From an uncultured Clostridia bacterium (GTDB taxonomy: Bacteria > Bacillota > Clostridia > Christensenellales > Aristaeellaceae): a stretch of 41,099 nt of DNA. The notes beneath the pieces are model-generated. The model made no database searches. It was not told the origin of the DNA and worked only from the letters and a program-made list of their open reading frames with translations. The position numbers were made by a program, and so were the translations under genes. Positions 16,273-23,864 of this stretch are shown here, in pieces (the stretch's first letter is position 1; each line of letters begins with the position of its first letter). The DNA lies in contig CAMJUL010000032.1 in the NCBI GenBank assembly GCA_946408995.1, positions 1 to 41,099 on the forward strand. The letters are read 5' to 3'.

Positions 16273-17055
16273 ATGGCTTTGTTTGGACGCCGGAAGCCCG
16301 GCTTTTCCAAAGAAGTGGAATTGAAGCCCAGCCAGATCCCCGGCGAATTCAGCGACGCGCTGGATCCCGCCATGAACGGGGGAGAGGCAGGCAACAAGGC
16401 GGACCCCGTTCAGATGGCGGATCCTGATCAGGGGACGGAAAAACCGGACGTGTTTGATTACCTGCAGTCCCTGCCGGAGGTGGAGGATCCCTTTCCCCCC
16501 TCCGAGCCGGAGGAGGAGGCCCCTGCGGAGATGGAAAAGACCAAGGCCCAGCTGCTGGCGGATTTCATCCGGGAGCGCTGCAAGTCCGCCCTGATCACGC
16601 CCCTGTCCCTGATCGCCAGGGACGAGGAGGACGTGGATGCCCTGGTGGCCGAAATGGAGGCGGACGAGACCTGCAGGGACATTCTGCGGGTGAAGGGGAA
16701 GAAGGATGTCTATTTTTATTCCGGGGAGCTGATGGCCAACAACTATGCGAAGATCGCCATGCTGACCCTGGAAAAGGACGACGCCCGTACCGTAGCGGAG
16801 ATGGTGCGTTTCAACTGCAAAGCCTTCCCCACGCCGACGCCGGTGTATTACTTTGCCCGGCAGCCCTTCTTCCTGGACAAGGACCGCATGACCCTGGTGA
16901 TTTCCCAGATGCGGGAGGATCCGGCCTATCAGGACATCCGGGAGTGCACGGCCGCCATCAACGGGGAAAAGTACCTGTATTCCTCGGACCTGATGAGCGA
17001 GAAATACGCCCGCGCCCTGGCCAACGGGGCCGAATCCCGGGAGGCGGACGACTAA
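16273..17055 (+). CDS. Unknown protein with an internal duplication, third gene of the AOR operon
   Basis: A 260-residue soluble protein of no family I recognise. The start at 16273 is chosen for AAGGAGG (16256-16262) ten bases upstream; in-frame codons further up lie inside the hairpin. Residues about 20-85 are acidic and low in complexity. Residues about 95-250 hold two related units, marked by CRDILRVKGKKDVYFYS-ELMANNYAKIA and YQDIRECTAAINGEKYLYS-DLMSEKYARALA, each preceded by a D-x-LV-x-x-M helix. No cysteine cluster or membrane helix is seen. Its place behind the AOR suggests a role like the small accessory proteins of ydh-type operons (YdhW, for instance), but that is a guess. Confidence 0.82.
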   Translation: MALFGRRKPGFSKEVELKPSQIPGEFSDALDPAMNGGEAGNKADPVQMADPDQGTEKPDVFDYLQSLPEVEDPFPPSEPEEEAPAEMEKTKAQLLADFIRERCKSALITPLSLIARDEEDVDALVAEMEADETCRDILRVKGKKDVYFYSGELMANNYAKIAMLTLEKDDARTVAEMVRFNCKAFPTPTPVYYFARQPFFLDKDRMTLVISQMREDPAYQDIRECTAAINGEKYLYSSDLMSEKYARALANGAESREADD

Positions 17056-17064
17056 ACCAAATTC

Positions 17065-17107
17065 CCATTCAAAAAGGCCTGCCGCGCCGGCAGGCCTTTT
17101 TGAATGG
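17065..17107. terminator. Perfect bidirectional terminator
   Basis: A 20-bp perfect inverted repeat (17065-17084 with 17088-17107) has a CGC loop. It carries A5 on the left and T5 on the right arm, giving a GC-rich stem and U-tract for both strands. It separates the convergent AOR operon and the PhzF gene. Confidence 0.95.
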
Positions 17108-17120
17108 CTGCAAGGAAGGG

Positions 17121-17909
17121 TTAAGCTTTTTCTGGCAGGGCCAGGACATCGCTGACTGCCACCGGAACGGCGTTGCCGCGGAGCTGCACCCGTTTGTCCC
17201 CAACCGTGCAGTGCAGGGCCCCGCCGCGCCGGGAGGCCTGGAAGGCCAGGAGATCTTTTTTGCCAAGGACCTCCGCCCAATAGGGGGCGAGCTGGCAATG
17301 GGCGGACCCGCATACGGGGTCCTCGGGGATGGAAAGGGCGGGGGCAAAGCTGCGGGATACGAAATCAAATGTGCCGCCGGGGGCGGTGGCGTTCTGGAGC
17401 CGTCCGGGCAGACGGAGGATCCGGTCCATATCCGGGCGCATGGTCCGCACGGTCTCCTCCTCCTGGAAGACACATACCAGGTCCACTCCCAGAAAGGCCT
17501 TGGCAGGCCGGTGCCCAAAGGCAAGGGCCATGTCCTCCGTTACGGGGATCTCCTTCTGGGGCACCCGGGGAAAATCCATTTCATACAGATCCCCCTTGCG
17601 GGTGACCGTAAGGATCCCGCTCAGGGTGGAGAAGGAAACGGATCCGCTTCCGGGCTCAAGGTAATTGAGCACCACAAAGGCGGAGGCCAGGGTGGCGTGC
17701 CCGCACAGGGCCACCTCCGCCCCGGGGGTAAACCAGCGAAGGCGCCAGATGGAGCCTTCCTGGACGATATACGCCGTCTCGGACAGGTTGTTTTCCATGG
17801 CCAGGGCCTTCATATAGGCCTCGTCGGGCCAGGTCCCCGGGATGCACACAGCGGCAGGATTCCCGGTAAAGGGACGGTCTGCAAAAGCGTCGACGATGTA
17901 TTGCTTCAT
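17121..17909 (-). CDS. PhzF-family isomerase/epimerase-like protein
   Basis: A 262-residue protein of the PhzF fold, two similar halves each resembling diaminopimelate epimerase. The N-terminal VDAFADRPFTGNPAAVC and NNLSETAYI motifs are typical, and Glu44 is the acid used by PhzF in place of the epimerase cysteine. The second half has EDPVCGSAHC. The start at 17909 has AAAAGGAAG close upstream; an in-frame ATG at 17933 sits too close to the preceding stop and lacks such a site. It lies 30 bases after the CE15-like gene and is probably cotranscribed. No phenazine genes are nearby, so the substrate is unknown. Confidence 0.9.
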   Translation of the reverse strand: MKQYIVDAFADRPFTGNPAAVCIPGTWPDEAYMKALAMENNLSETAYIVQEGSIWRLRWFTPGAEVALCGHATLASAFVVLNYLEPGSGSVSFSTLSGILTVTRKGDLYEMDFPRVPQKEIPVTEDMALAFGHRPAKAFLGVDLVCVFQEEETVRTMRPDMDRILRLPGRLQNATAPGGTFDFVSRSFAPALSIPEDPVCGSAHCQLAPYWAEVLGKKDLLAFQASRRGGALHCTVGDKRVQLRGNAVPVAVSDVLALPEKA

Positions 17910-17939
17910 GGCGATCTTCCTTTTCATCTTCATCAGGGC

Positions 17940-18992
17940 TCAGAAGGGGGCGTTGCACCAGTTCCGGGAGGGGGGCAGGCCCATAAAGGTCTCCCGGCAG
18001 AAGTCCAACAGGGCGCGCCAGTCGTCCGCGCTGAAGGCATGGCCGCCGGGCCGGAAATGGGCGACGCTGACGCCGCCAAGCAGGTCGAAGGCCGGCTGCG
18101 CGGCCCGCCAGGTCAGGGCGGTGCCACGGGGGTTGGACCAGGCGTCGCCGATGCCTTCCAGGCTGAACAGCACCCGCGGGGCGACGAGGGCCTTGAGAAT
18201 GTGGGAATCCAGGGGAAAGGTGTCCTCCAGGCCCATTTGGGTGGGATCCGGGGACGGCCACCAGCGGGAAAAGTTCTCCGTCCACCAGAATGGGAACACC
18301 GAGCCGATGCGGCCCAGGGATTCCACCTTTTTGACATCCTGACAAAAACCGTGCTCATCGCCAAGATAGCGGAAACAGCCGCAGCCGCCCGCGCCGGAGC
18401 AGATGGGGGCGCAGATCGCGTAACGGGTGTCGAAAATGCCGCAGGCCAGGGCTGCCTTGCCGCCCCGGGAAAATCCGGTGCAGACCAGCTTTTCCGCGTC
18501 CACGTCGGGCCGGGTCAGAAGGTAGTCGGCCAGCTTTTGCTGGGCCCAGGCCCAGACCCGGATGGCGCCCCAGTCGCAGCCGGGGTAGGCCTCCCTGGCA
18601 GGACTTCTGCCGCCCAGGCGGTCCTCCATGACCTGCTCGCGTTCAAAACCGGCCAGGATAAAGCCGTATTCCGCGGCGGCGTCTCCGTTGGGGCATTCGT
18701 CCCAATCGTGGTTGGAGAACTGGTTCCAGGTGATGGCGGGATGCTTCCCCTCCTTCATGGGGACATACAGCACGGCGTCAAAATGCCATTCGAAGCCCGG
18801 CCCGTAGGAAAGCCGTACGGTTTCCCGCCGGGCCTGTCCGCCTGGCAGGTCCTCTTTTTCAAGGAGGACGCCACGGACTTGGGTGTTTTCCGGCGCGTGG
18901 CCGTACAGACAGTCCTCCGCCAGCTTCAGCCATTGATCGCGCCGGGGCTCCCAGGGAAGGGCGAGCTTGAGATCCGGAAGGGGATAGGACAT
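17940..18992 (-). CDS. CE15-like alpha/beta hydrolase (glucuronoyl esterase relative)
   Basis: A 350-residue hydrolase. The nucleophile motif GFSRGGK (Ser175), the following SGAGG segment and GGHAF near the C-terminus fit the carbohydrate esterase 15 group, which cleaves glucuronate ester links between hemicellulose and lignin. Two features differ: there is no signal peptide, and the position 23 residues after the serine, usually Glu in ESGAGG, is Cys198. An acid from LEGIGDAW could replace it. The start at 18992 has AAAGGAGG seven bases upstream; the frame extends seven codons further but through that site. A cytoplasmic esterase or lipase-like role on sugar esters is the cautious reading. 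Confidence 0.78.
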   Translation of the reverse strand: MSYPLPDLKLALPWEPRRDQWLKLAEDCLYGHAPENTQVRGVLLEKEDLPGGQARRETVRLSYGPGFEWHFDAVLYVPMKEGKHPAITWNQFSNHDWDECPNGDAAAEYGFILAGFEREQVMEDRLGGRSPAREAYPGCDWGAIRVWAWAQQKLADYLLTRPDVDAEKLVCTGFSRGGKAALACGIFDTRYAICAPICSGAGGCGCFRYLGDEHGFCQDVKKVESLGRIGSVFPFWWTENFSRWWPSPDPTQMGLEDTFPLDSHILKALVAPRVLFSLEGIGDAWSNPRGTALTWRAAQPAFDLLGGVSVAHFRPGGHAFSADDWRALLDFCRETFMGLPPSRNWCNAPF

Positions 18993-19013
18993 GGGCGCGC
19001 CTCCTTTAAACAA

Positions 19014-19029
19014 CTGATCGTATGATCAG
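19014..19029. promoter_or_regulatory. Palindrome upstream of the CE15-like gene, possible operator
   Basis: CTGATC and GATCAG flank GTAT, a perfect 6-bp inverted repeat 22 bases before the CE15-like start codon and just upstream of its ribosome site. It could bind a repressor or form a small 5' hairpin. Only one copy is seen. Confidence 0.35.
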
Positions 19030-19458
19030 GTTTCCATTCGGGCCTGTCGGGGATTCTTTTCAGCCGTTCGCGCAGTCCGGGACCTCCCGCGGGCCGTGGC
19101 TGCGTCGTTTAAAAGCTTTTTTTGCTGCCGGGTCCGTTGGACAGCAGGAACCGCTCAAGGCCGCTTAACGCAGGCCCCGTGATGGTACTTGTGCTCCGAC
19201 ACGGGCTCCACCTTGCTGCCGTCCCCGCCGATCCGGCAGTCATGCCACAAGCCATCGGCGACCTCGGTGATCAGATCGAAACGTTCCGGTTTCTCAGTGT
19301 ATTTCGCCGGGATCCCGGAAAGTCCTGCCTGGGCACCCTGAGAAAGAAAGGATCCCGCGGTTAGATGTGAAAAACGCTGCTCGGGCGTTTGGCCTCCATG
19401 CATCGTTCCGTTATCCGGCGATGCGGTTCCTGTGCGGCCTCGCGCGGACGGGGGTGAA

Positions 19459-19474
19459 GCCTGGAAGATGCAGA
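19459..19474. repeat. 16-base direct repeat, copy 1
   Basis: GCCTGGAAGATGCAGA is identical to bases 19584-19599, 125 bases away. In both copies one plus-strand frame reads AWKMQ, so this may be a duplicated or recombined coding fragment. Confidence 0.7.
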
Positions 19475-19510
19475 TCGCCTTGAACAAGAACGGTTAGCGG
19501 TTCGGCCTGA

Positions 19511-19695
19511 TGCTGAAGCCGCCATGCGCTTTGAAATCGAAGATAAACATATGGAACAATTCAAGAGAAACGCTATACGGACAGCCTGGAAGATGCAGAG
19601 GAATCCTTGACCATTCACGAAAAGCAACAATCCAAAGAATTGGCAGAAAGGAGGGAAAAAGAGAAGCACAAAAGGCTGAATCAAACTCGATGATT
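19511..19695 (+). pseudogene. Frameshifted relic of a charged, coiled-coil-like peptide
   Basis: One frame gives AAMRFEIEDKHMEQFKRN, then stops after the direct repeat. A second frame continues with RYTDSLEDAEESLTIHEKQQ and KELAERREKEKHKRLNQTR before a stop at 19693. The two pieces have similar charged, helical composition and would join with one frameshift. The region is AT-rich relative to its flanks. The family is not recognised, and chance cannot be excluded. Confidence 0.35.
19584..19599. repeat. 16-base direct repeat, copy 2
   Basis: Second copy of GCCTGGAAGATGCAGA. It lies exactly where the coding-like signal changes frame in the adjacent relic. Confidence 0.7.
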
Positions 19696-19829
19696 TAGAA
19701 ACATAGTACCAAGTCCCTGTTGATCAGAAGCGTTTTTAACGGATGATTTAGTTATGCCACCGATTGGATAACTCCTATGCTTATTCTGCGTTGAACGCAG
19801 TCGTGTCTCTGTTCTTTAAAAGAAAAACG

Positions 19830-22800
19830 TCAGTATATAAAACTGCCTTCAAAAGTAAGCAGAGTATCCCCTGTAAGATGCATACTGTTTTCTGTGTAAA
19901 TGGCGGATAGAATACCACCGGGCAGTTTTACATCAATTGACTTTCCTGCCGGAAGTAGTCCCAGCCTGACCGCCGCTGCTACAGCGGCGCAGGCCCCGGT
20001 GCCGCAGGCCAGGGTTTCCCCGCTGCCGCGCTCCCAGACGCGCAGGCGCAGGGTGGATTGATTGATGACTCGGGCAAACTCCGTGTTGACGCGCTCGGGG
20101 AAGAGATCAGCGTACTCAAATTGCGGGCCGACGGTACTCAGGTCGATACCGTCGATGGCGTCGCAGAACACCACGCAATGGGGATTTCCCACTGACACGC
20201 AGGTGACGGGGTACTCCTTGCCGCCGATGCAGACATTCTGATTGACTACTTCTTCTGTGCACGCAAGGACGGGAATGTCTTTCGCAGCGAAGGACACCTT
20301 GCCCATATCCACGGAAACGGAATTCACCTTGCCGTCCCGCAGGTACACCCTCAGGTGATGCACCTGACCCGCCATTTCGATGGTCAGGTATTCGCTGCGG
20401 ACGTAGCCCTTGTCATACAGGTATTTCGCCACACAGCGGATATTGTTCCCTGCCATCTTGCCTTCACTGCCATCCTTGTTAAAGGAGCGCATCTTCGCGT
20501 CAGCGATGCCGGACTTTTCGATCAGCACGATCCCGTCCCCGCCGATACCGTAATGCGGAGCGCACAGCTGCACGCACAGGGATTCCGGGCAGGTGATGGC
20601 CCCATCGAAATTCTCGATGAAAATATAATCGTTGCCGCAGGACTGCATCTTGGCAAAGTGGATTTTCTGCCGCCAGGGGCGCATGTGGTTGATGTCGATG
20701 AGCTCGGTGTTCTGCCCTGTGAAGCGGCTGGCCATGATGTCCGCTAAAGCCCCGGCGGTGTCCAGGCTGGTCAGGCAGGGAATACCAAGCTGCATGGCCT
20801 TGCGGTGCAGCACGGTGTAATCCCCGATGGTGGCGTCCTTCACCGCCCCGGTGTAAACGATGTAATGAATGCTGCCGCTTTCCATGAGGGCTGTGATTTC
20901 GTCGTTTTCCGTGGCGTTGGCGACGGCGGTGACGGGAATGCCCAGGCGATCAATGGCCCGAGCGGTTCCCCGGGTGGCGTACAGGTTCAGGCCCAGATCA
21001 AAGAACCGTTTTGCCAGCGAAATGATTTCCTGATAATCGTTTTCCTCCACGCTCAGGAACACGCCGGTTTTCTTTTTACTGTGGGGGGAGGGCACGGCAA
21101 AGCCCGCGGCGGTGAGGCCCTTGAACAGCGCTTCGGGCAGGGTCTTGCCGATGCCCAGCACCTCGCCGGTGGATTTCATTTCGGGGCCAAGGATGCTGTT
21201 GGCGTCGTTCAGCTTTTCAAAGGAGAACACCGGCACCTTGCAGGCTACGTAGGGCGGCGTGCGGTACAAGCCCGCGCCGTAGCCCAGATCGATCAGCATT
21301 GCCCCCAGCATCACCTTGGAGGCCAGGTCCACCATGGGCACCTTCGTCACTTTGCTGATATAGGGCACCGTGCGGCTGGCCCGGGGGTTCACTTCGATGA
21401 CGTACAATTCATCGTTGTAAATCAGGTATTGAATGTTCACCAGACCCTTGGTGCCCAGCGCCAGGGCCAGCTTTTTGCTGCAATCGCAGATTTTTTTCAG
21501 GAACACATCGTTCAGGTTGAATGGCGGATACACGGCGATGGAGTCGCCGGAGTGGACCCCCGCCCGCTCGACATGCTCCATGATGCCGGGGATCAGCACG
21601 TCAGTGCCGTCGGAGATAACGTCCACCTCCAGCTCGATGCCGGGCAGGTACTGGTCAATCAGCACCGGGTTGTCAATGCCTCCCGCCAGGATCTTTTCCA
21701 AGTAGGCGACGGTGTGTTCTTTCGTGCGGGAGATGGTCATGTTCTGCCCGCCGATGACGTAGGAGGGACGAAGCAGCACGGGATAGCCCAATTCCTCCAC
21801 GGCGCTGATGGCTTCCTCCAAGGTGCGCACAGCCATGCCGCGGGGACGGCGGATGCCGAAGTTCTCCAGCAGCGCGTCAAAGCGCTCCCGGTCCTCGGCG
21901 ATGTCGATGGATTCGGCACTGGTGCCCAAAATGCGCACGCCATTTTCATCCAGGAATTTGGTCAGCTTGATGGCCGTCTGCCCGCCGAAGGCCACCACCA
22001 CGCCGATGGGCTTTTCCACCTGGATGATGTTCATGACATCTTCGGGGCACAGGGGCTCAAAGTACAGCCGGTCGGCGGTGTCGTAGTCCGTGGATACCGT
22101 TTCGGGGTTGTTGTTGATGATCACCACGTCGTAGCCCATTTCCCGGAGCGTCCACACGCAATGGACGGAGGAATAGTCAAACTCGATGCCCTGGCCGATG
22201 CGGATGGGGCCGCTGCCCAGCACCATCACCACGGGCTTTCCGCTGCGGGGAAAACTGCGGGCGTCACAGGCAGCGTCACTGCAGGAATAGAAGTACGGTG
22301 TGCGGGCCGAAAATTCCGCCCCGCAGGTATCCACCATCTTGTAGCTGGCAGACCAATTGGGAAGGCGATCGGTGTGAAACAGACGTCGAATGGCCCCGTC
22401 CGGATATCCCCACCGTTTCAGCCGTTCGTAATCTCCTGCCTGCAAGCCGGTCTGGGCGATGCGGTTTTCCAGCATCGCCATGGCCTGCAAACGCGAAAGA
22501 AACCAACGGTCTATTTTCGTCAGCGCGAAAACAGCGTCCACAGAGATGCCTGCTTTCAATGCTTCAAACACGGTAAACAGCCGATGATCATCCTGCTTTT
22601 TTAGCCGGAAGGAGATGGGTTCATTCGTCAATGGCAAAGCATTTAAGGTATCCAGCCCGATTTCCGCCCCGCGAACCGCCTTCATCAGTGCTTCTTCAAA
22701 GCTCTGTCCAATGGCCATGACCTCGCCGGTGGCCTTCATTTGGGTGCCCAGGCTGCGGGATGTGCCCTGGAATTTATCAAAGGGCCACTTGGGAATTTTG

Positions 22801-23864
22801 ACCACCACATAGTCCAATGTGGGCTCAAAAAACGCGCTGGTTTGCCCGGTCACGTCGTTGCGAAGCTCGTCCAGGGTGTAGCCCAGGGCGATGCGGGTGG
22901 TGATTTTGGCAATGGGGTATCCGGTGGCCTTGCTGGCCAGGGCGGAAGAGCGGGACACCCGGGGATTGACCTCGATCACAGCGTATTCAAAGGAATCGGG
23001 ATTCAGCGCAAACTGGCAGTTGCAGCCGCCTTCGATGCCGATGGCCGCGATCATTTTCAGGCTGGCGCTGCGCAGCATTTGGAATTCCTTGTCGGAGAGC
23101 GTCAGCGTAGGAGCCACCACGATGCTGTCCCCGGTGTGGATGCCAACGGGGTCCACGTTCTCCATGGAGCACACGGCGATGGCATTTCCCACATGATCCC
23201 GCAGGGTTTCAAACTCGATTTCCTTCCATCCGGCAATGCACTTTTCCACCAGAATCTGATGGATGGGCGAAGCGTCCAGGCCCGTTTTGGCAATGGAAAG
23301 CAGGGAAGCTTCATCCTCGCATATGCCGCCGCCCGTGCCGCCCAGGGTGTAGGCAGGGCGGACGATCACGGGATAGCCGATTTCCCAGGCGGCGCGCTGG
23401 GCGCTGTCCAGCGTTTCGGCGATTTGGGAAGGCACGCAGGGCTGGCCAATGGCTTGCATGGTATTGCGGAACTGTTCCCGGTCCTCTGCTTTTTCAATGG
23501 CCTCCATGGGCGAGCCCAGCAGCCGCACGCCAAATTCATCCAGCGTGCCGTCCCGGCTTAGCTGCATGGCAAGGGTCAGGGCGGTCTGTCCGCCCAATCC
23601 GGCCAGCAGCCCGTCGGGACGTTCCTTTTCGATAATGCGGCGCAGGACAGGCGCGTTCATGGGCTCCAAATAGATATGATCAGCCAAATGCTGATCCGTC
23701 ATGATGGTGGCCGGGTTGGAATTGACCAGCACCACCTCCACTCCCTCTTCCTTCAGCACTCGGCAGGCCTGGGCCCCGGCATAGTCAAATTCCGCCGCCT
23801 GGCCGATCACGATGGGGCCGGAGCCGACGACCAGCACCTTGCGGATGGATAAATCCTTAGGCAT
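19830..23864 (-). CDS. carB-dapF: Fusion of carbamoyl-phosphate synthase large subunit and diaminopimelate epimerase-like domain
   Basis: A 1344-residue fusion. Residues 1 to about 1065 are a complete CarB: two ATP-grasp halves (start VLVVGSGPIVIGQAAEFDYAG, repeat at VMVLGSGPIRIGQGIEFDYS) and the C-terminal regulatory domain (KKTGVFLSVEENDYQEI onward). It makes carbamoyl phosphate from ammonia delivered by CarA. Residues about 1066-1344 are a full-length DapF, which interconverts LL- and meso-diaminopimelate. It keeps SCGNDYIF, FNKDGSEG and the second catalytic cysteine in GETLACGTG (Cys1287), but the first is alanine (Ala1138, in GKMAGNNIRC where MCGN is usual). No stop or ribosome site separates the parts. 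It overlaps carA by eight bases and ends the nine-gene leftward cluster. Confidence 0.95.
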   Translation of the reverse strand: MPKDLSIRKVLVVGSGPIVIGQAAEFDYAGAQACRVLKEEGVEVVLVNSNPATIMTDQHLADHIYLEPMNAPVLRRIIEKERPDGLLAGLGGQTALTLAMQLSRDGTLDEFGVRLLGSPMEAIEKAEDREQFRNTMQAIGQPCVPSQIAETLDSAQRAAWEIGYPVIVRPAYTLGGTGGGICEDEASLLSIAKTGLDASPIHQILVEKCIAGWKEIEFETLRDHVGNAIAVCSMENVDPVGIHTGDSIVVAPTLTLSDKEFQMLRSASLKMIAAIGIEGGCNCQFALNPDSFEYAVIEVNPRVSRSSALASKATGYPIAKITTRIALGYTLDELRNDVTGQTSAFFEPTLDYVVVKIPKWPFDKFQGTSRSLGTQMKATGEVMAIGQSFEEALMKAVRGAEIGLDTLNALPLTNEPISFRLKKQDDHRLFTVFEALKAGISVDAVFALTKIDRWFLSRLQAMAMLENRIAQTGLQAGDYERLKRWGYPDGAIRRLFHTDRLPNWSASYKMVDTCGAEFSARTPYFYSCSDAACDARSFPRSGKPVVMVLGSGPIRIGQGIEFDYSSVHCVWTLREMGYDVVIINNNPETVSTDYDTADRLYFEPLCPEDVMNIIQVEKPIGVVVAFGGQTAIKLTKFLDENGVRILGTSAESIDIAEDRERFDALLENFGIRRPRGMAVRTLEEAISAVEELGYPVLLRPSYVIGGQNMTISRTKEHTVAYLEKILAGGIDNPVLIDQYLPGIELEVDVISDGTDVLIPGIMEHVERAGVHSGDSIAVYPPFNLNDVFLKKICDCSKKLALALGTKGLVNIQYLIYNDELYVIEVNPRASRTVPYISKVTKVPMVDLASKVMLGAMLIDLGYGAGLYRTPPYVACKVPVFSFEKLNDANSILGPEMKSTGEVLGIGKTLPEALFKGLTAAGFAVPSPHSKKKTGVFLSVEENDYQEIISLAKRFFDLGLNLYATRGTARAIDRLGIPVTAVANATENDEITALMESGSIHYIVYTGAVKDATIGDYTVLHRKAMQLGIPCLTSLDTAGALADIMASRFTGQNTELIDINHMRPWRQKIHFAKMQSCGNDYIFIENFDGAITCPESLCVQLCAPHYGIGGDGIVLIEKSGIADAKMRSFNKDGSEGKMAGNNIRCVAKYLYDKGYVRSEYLTIEMAGQVHHLRVYLRDGKVNSVSVDMGKVSFAAKDIPVLACTEEVVNQNVCIGGKEYPVTCVSVGNPHCVVFCDAIDGIDLSTVGPQFEYADLFPERVNTEFARVINQSTLRLRVWERGSGETLACGTGACAAVAAAVRLGLLPAGKSIDVKLPGGILSAIYTENSMHLTGDTLLTFEGSFIY

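Larger units (their letters stand above)
18993..19829. other. Gene-poor 0.84-kb interval
   Basis: No intact gene or RNA gene is recognised. It holds a short palindrome at 19014-19029, a 16-base direct repeat, and broken coding-like pieces. A minus-strand open frame at 19155-19487 is peptide-like in its second half (for example KPERFDLITEVADGLWHD) but matches nothing I know. Base composition falls from GC-rich to AT-rich after about 19500, unlike both flanks, suggesting decayed or acquired DNA. Confidence 0.6.

Noticed and set aside
17121-17909. Phenazine biosynthesis gene
   Set aside because: PhzF-family proteins are widespread outside phenazine clusters, and no phz neighbours are present.
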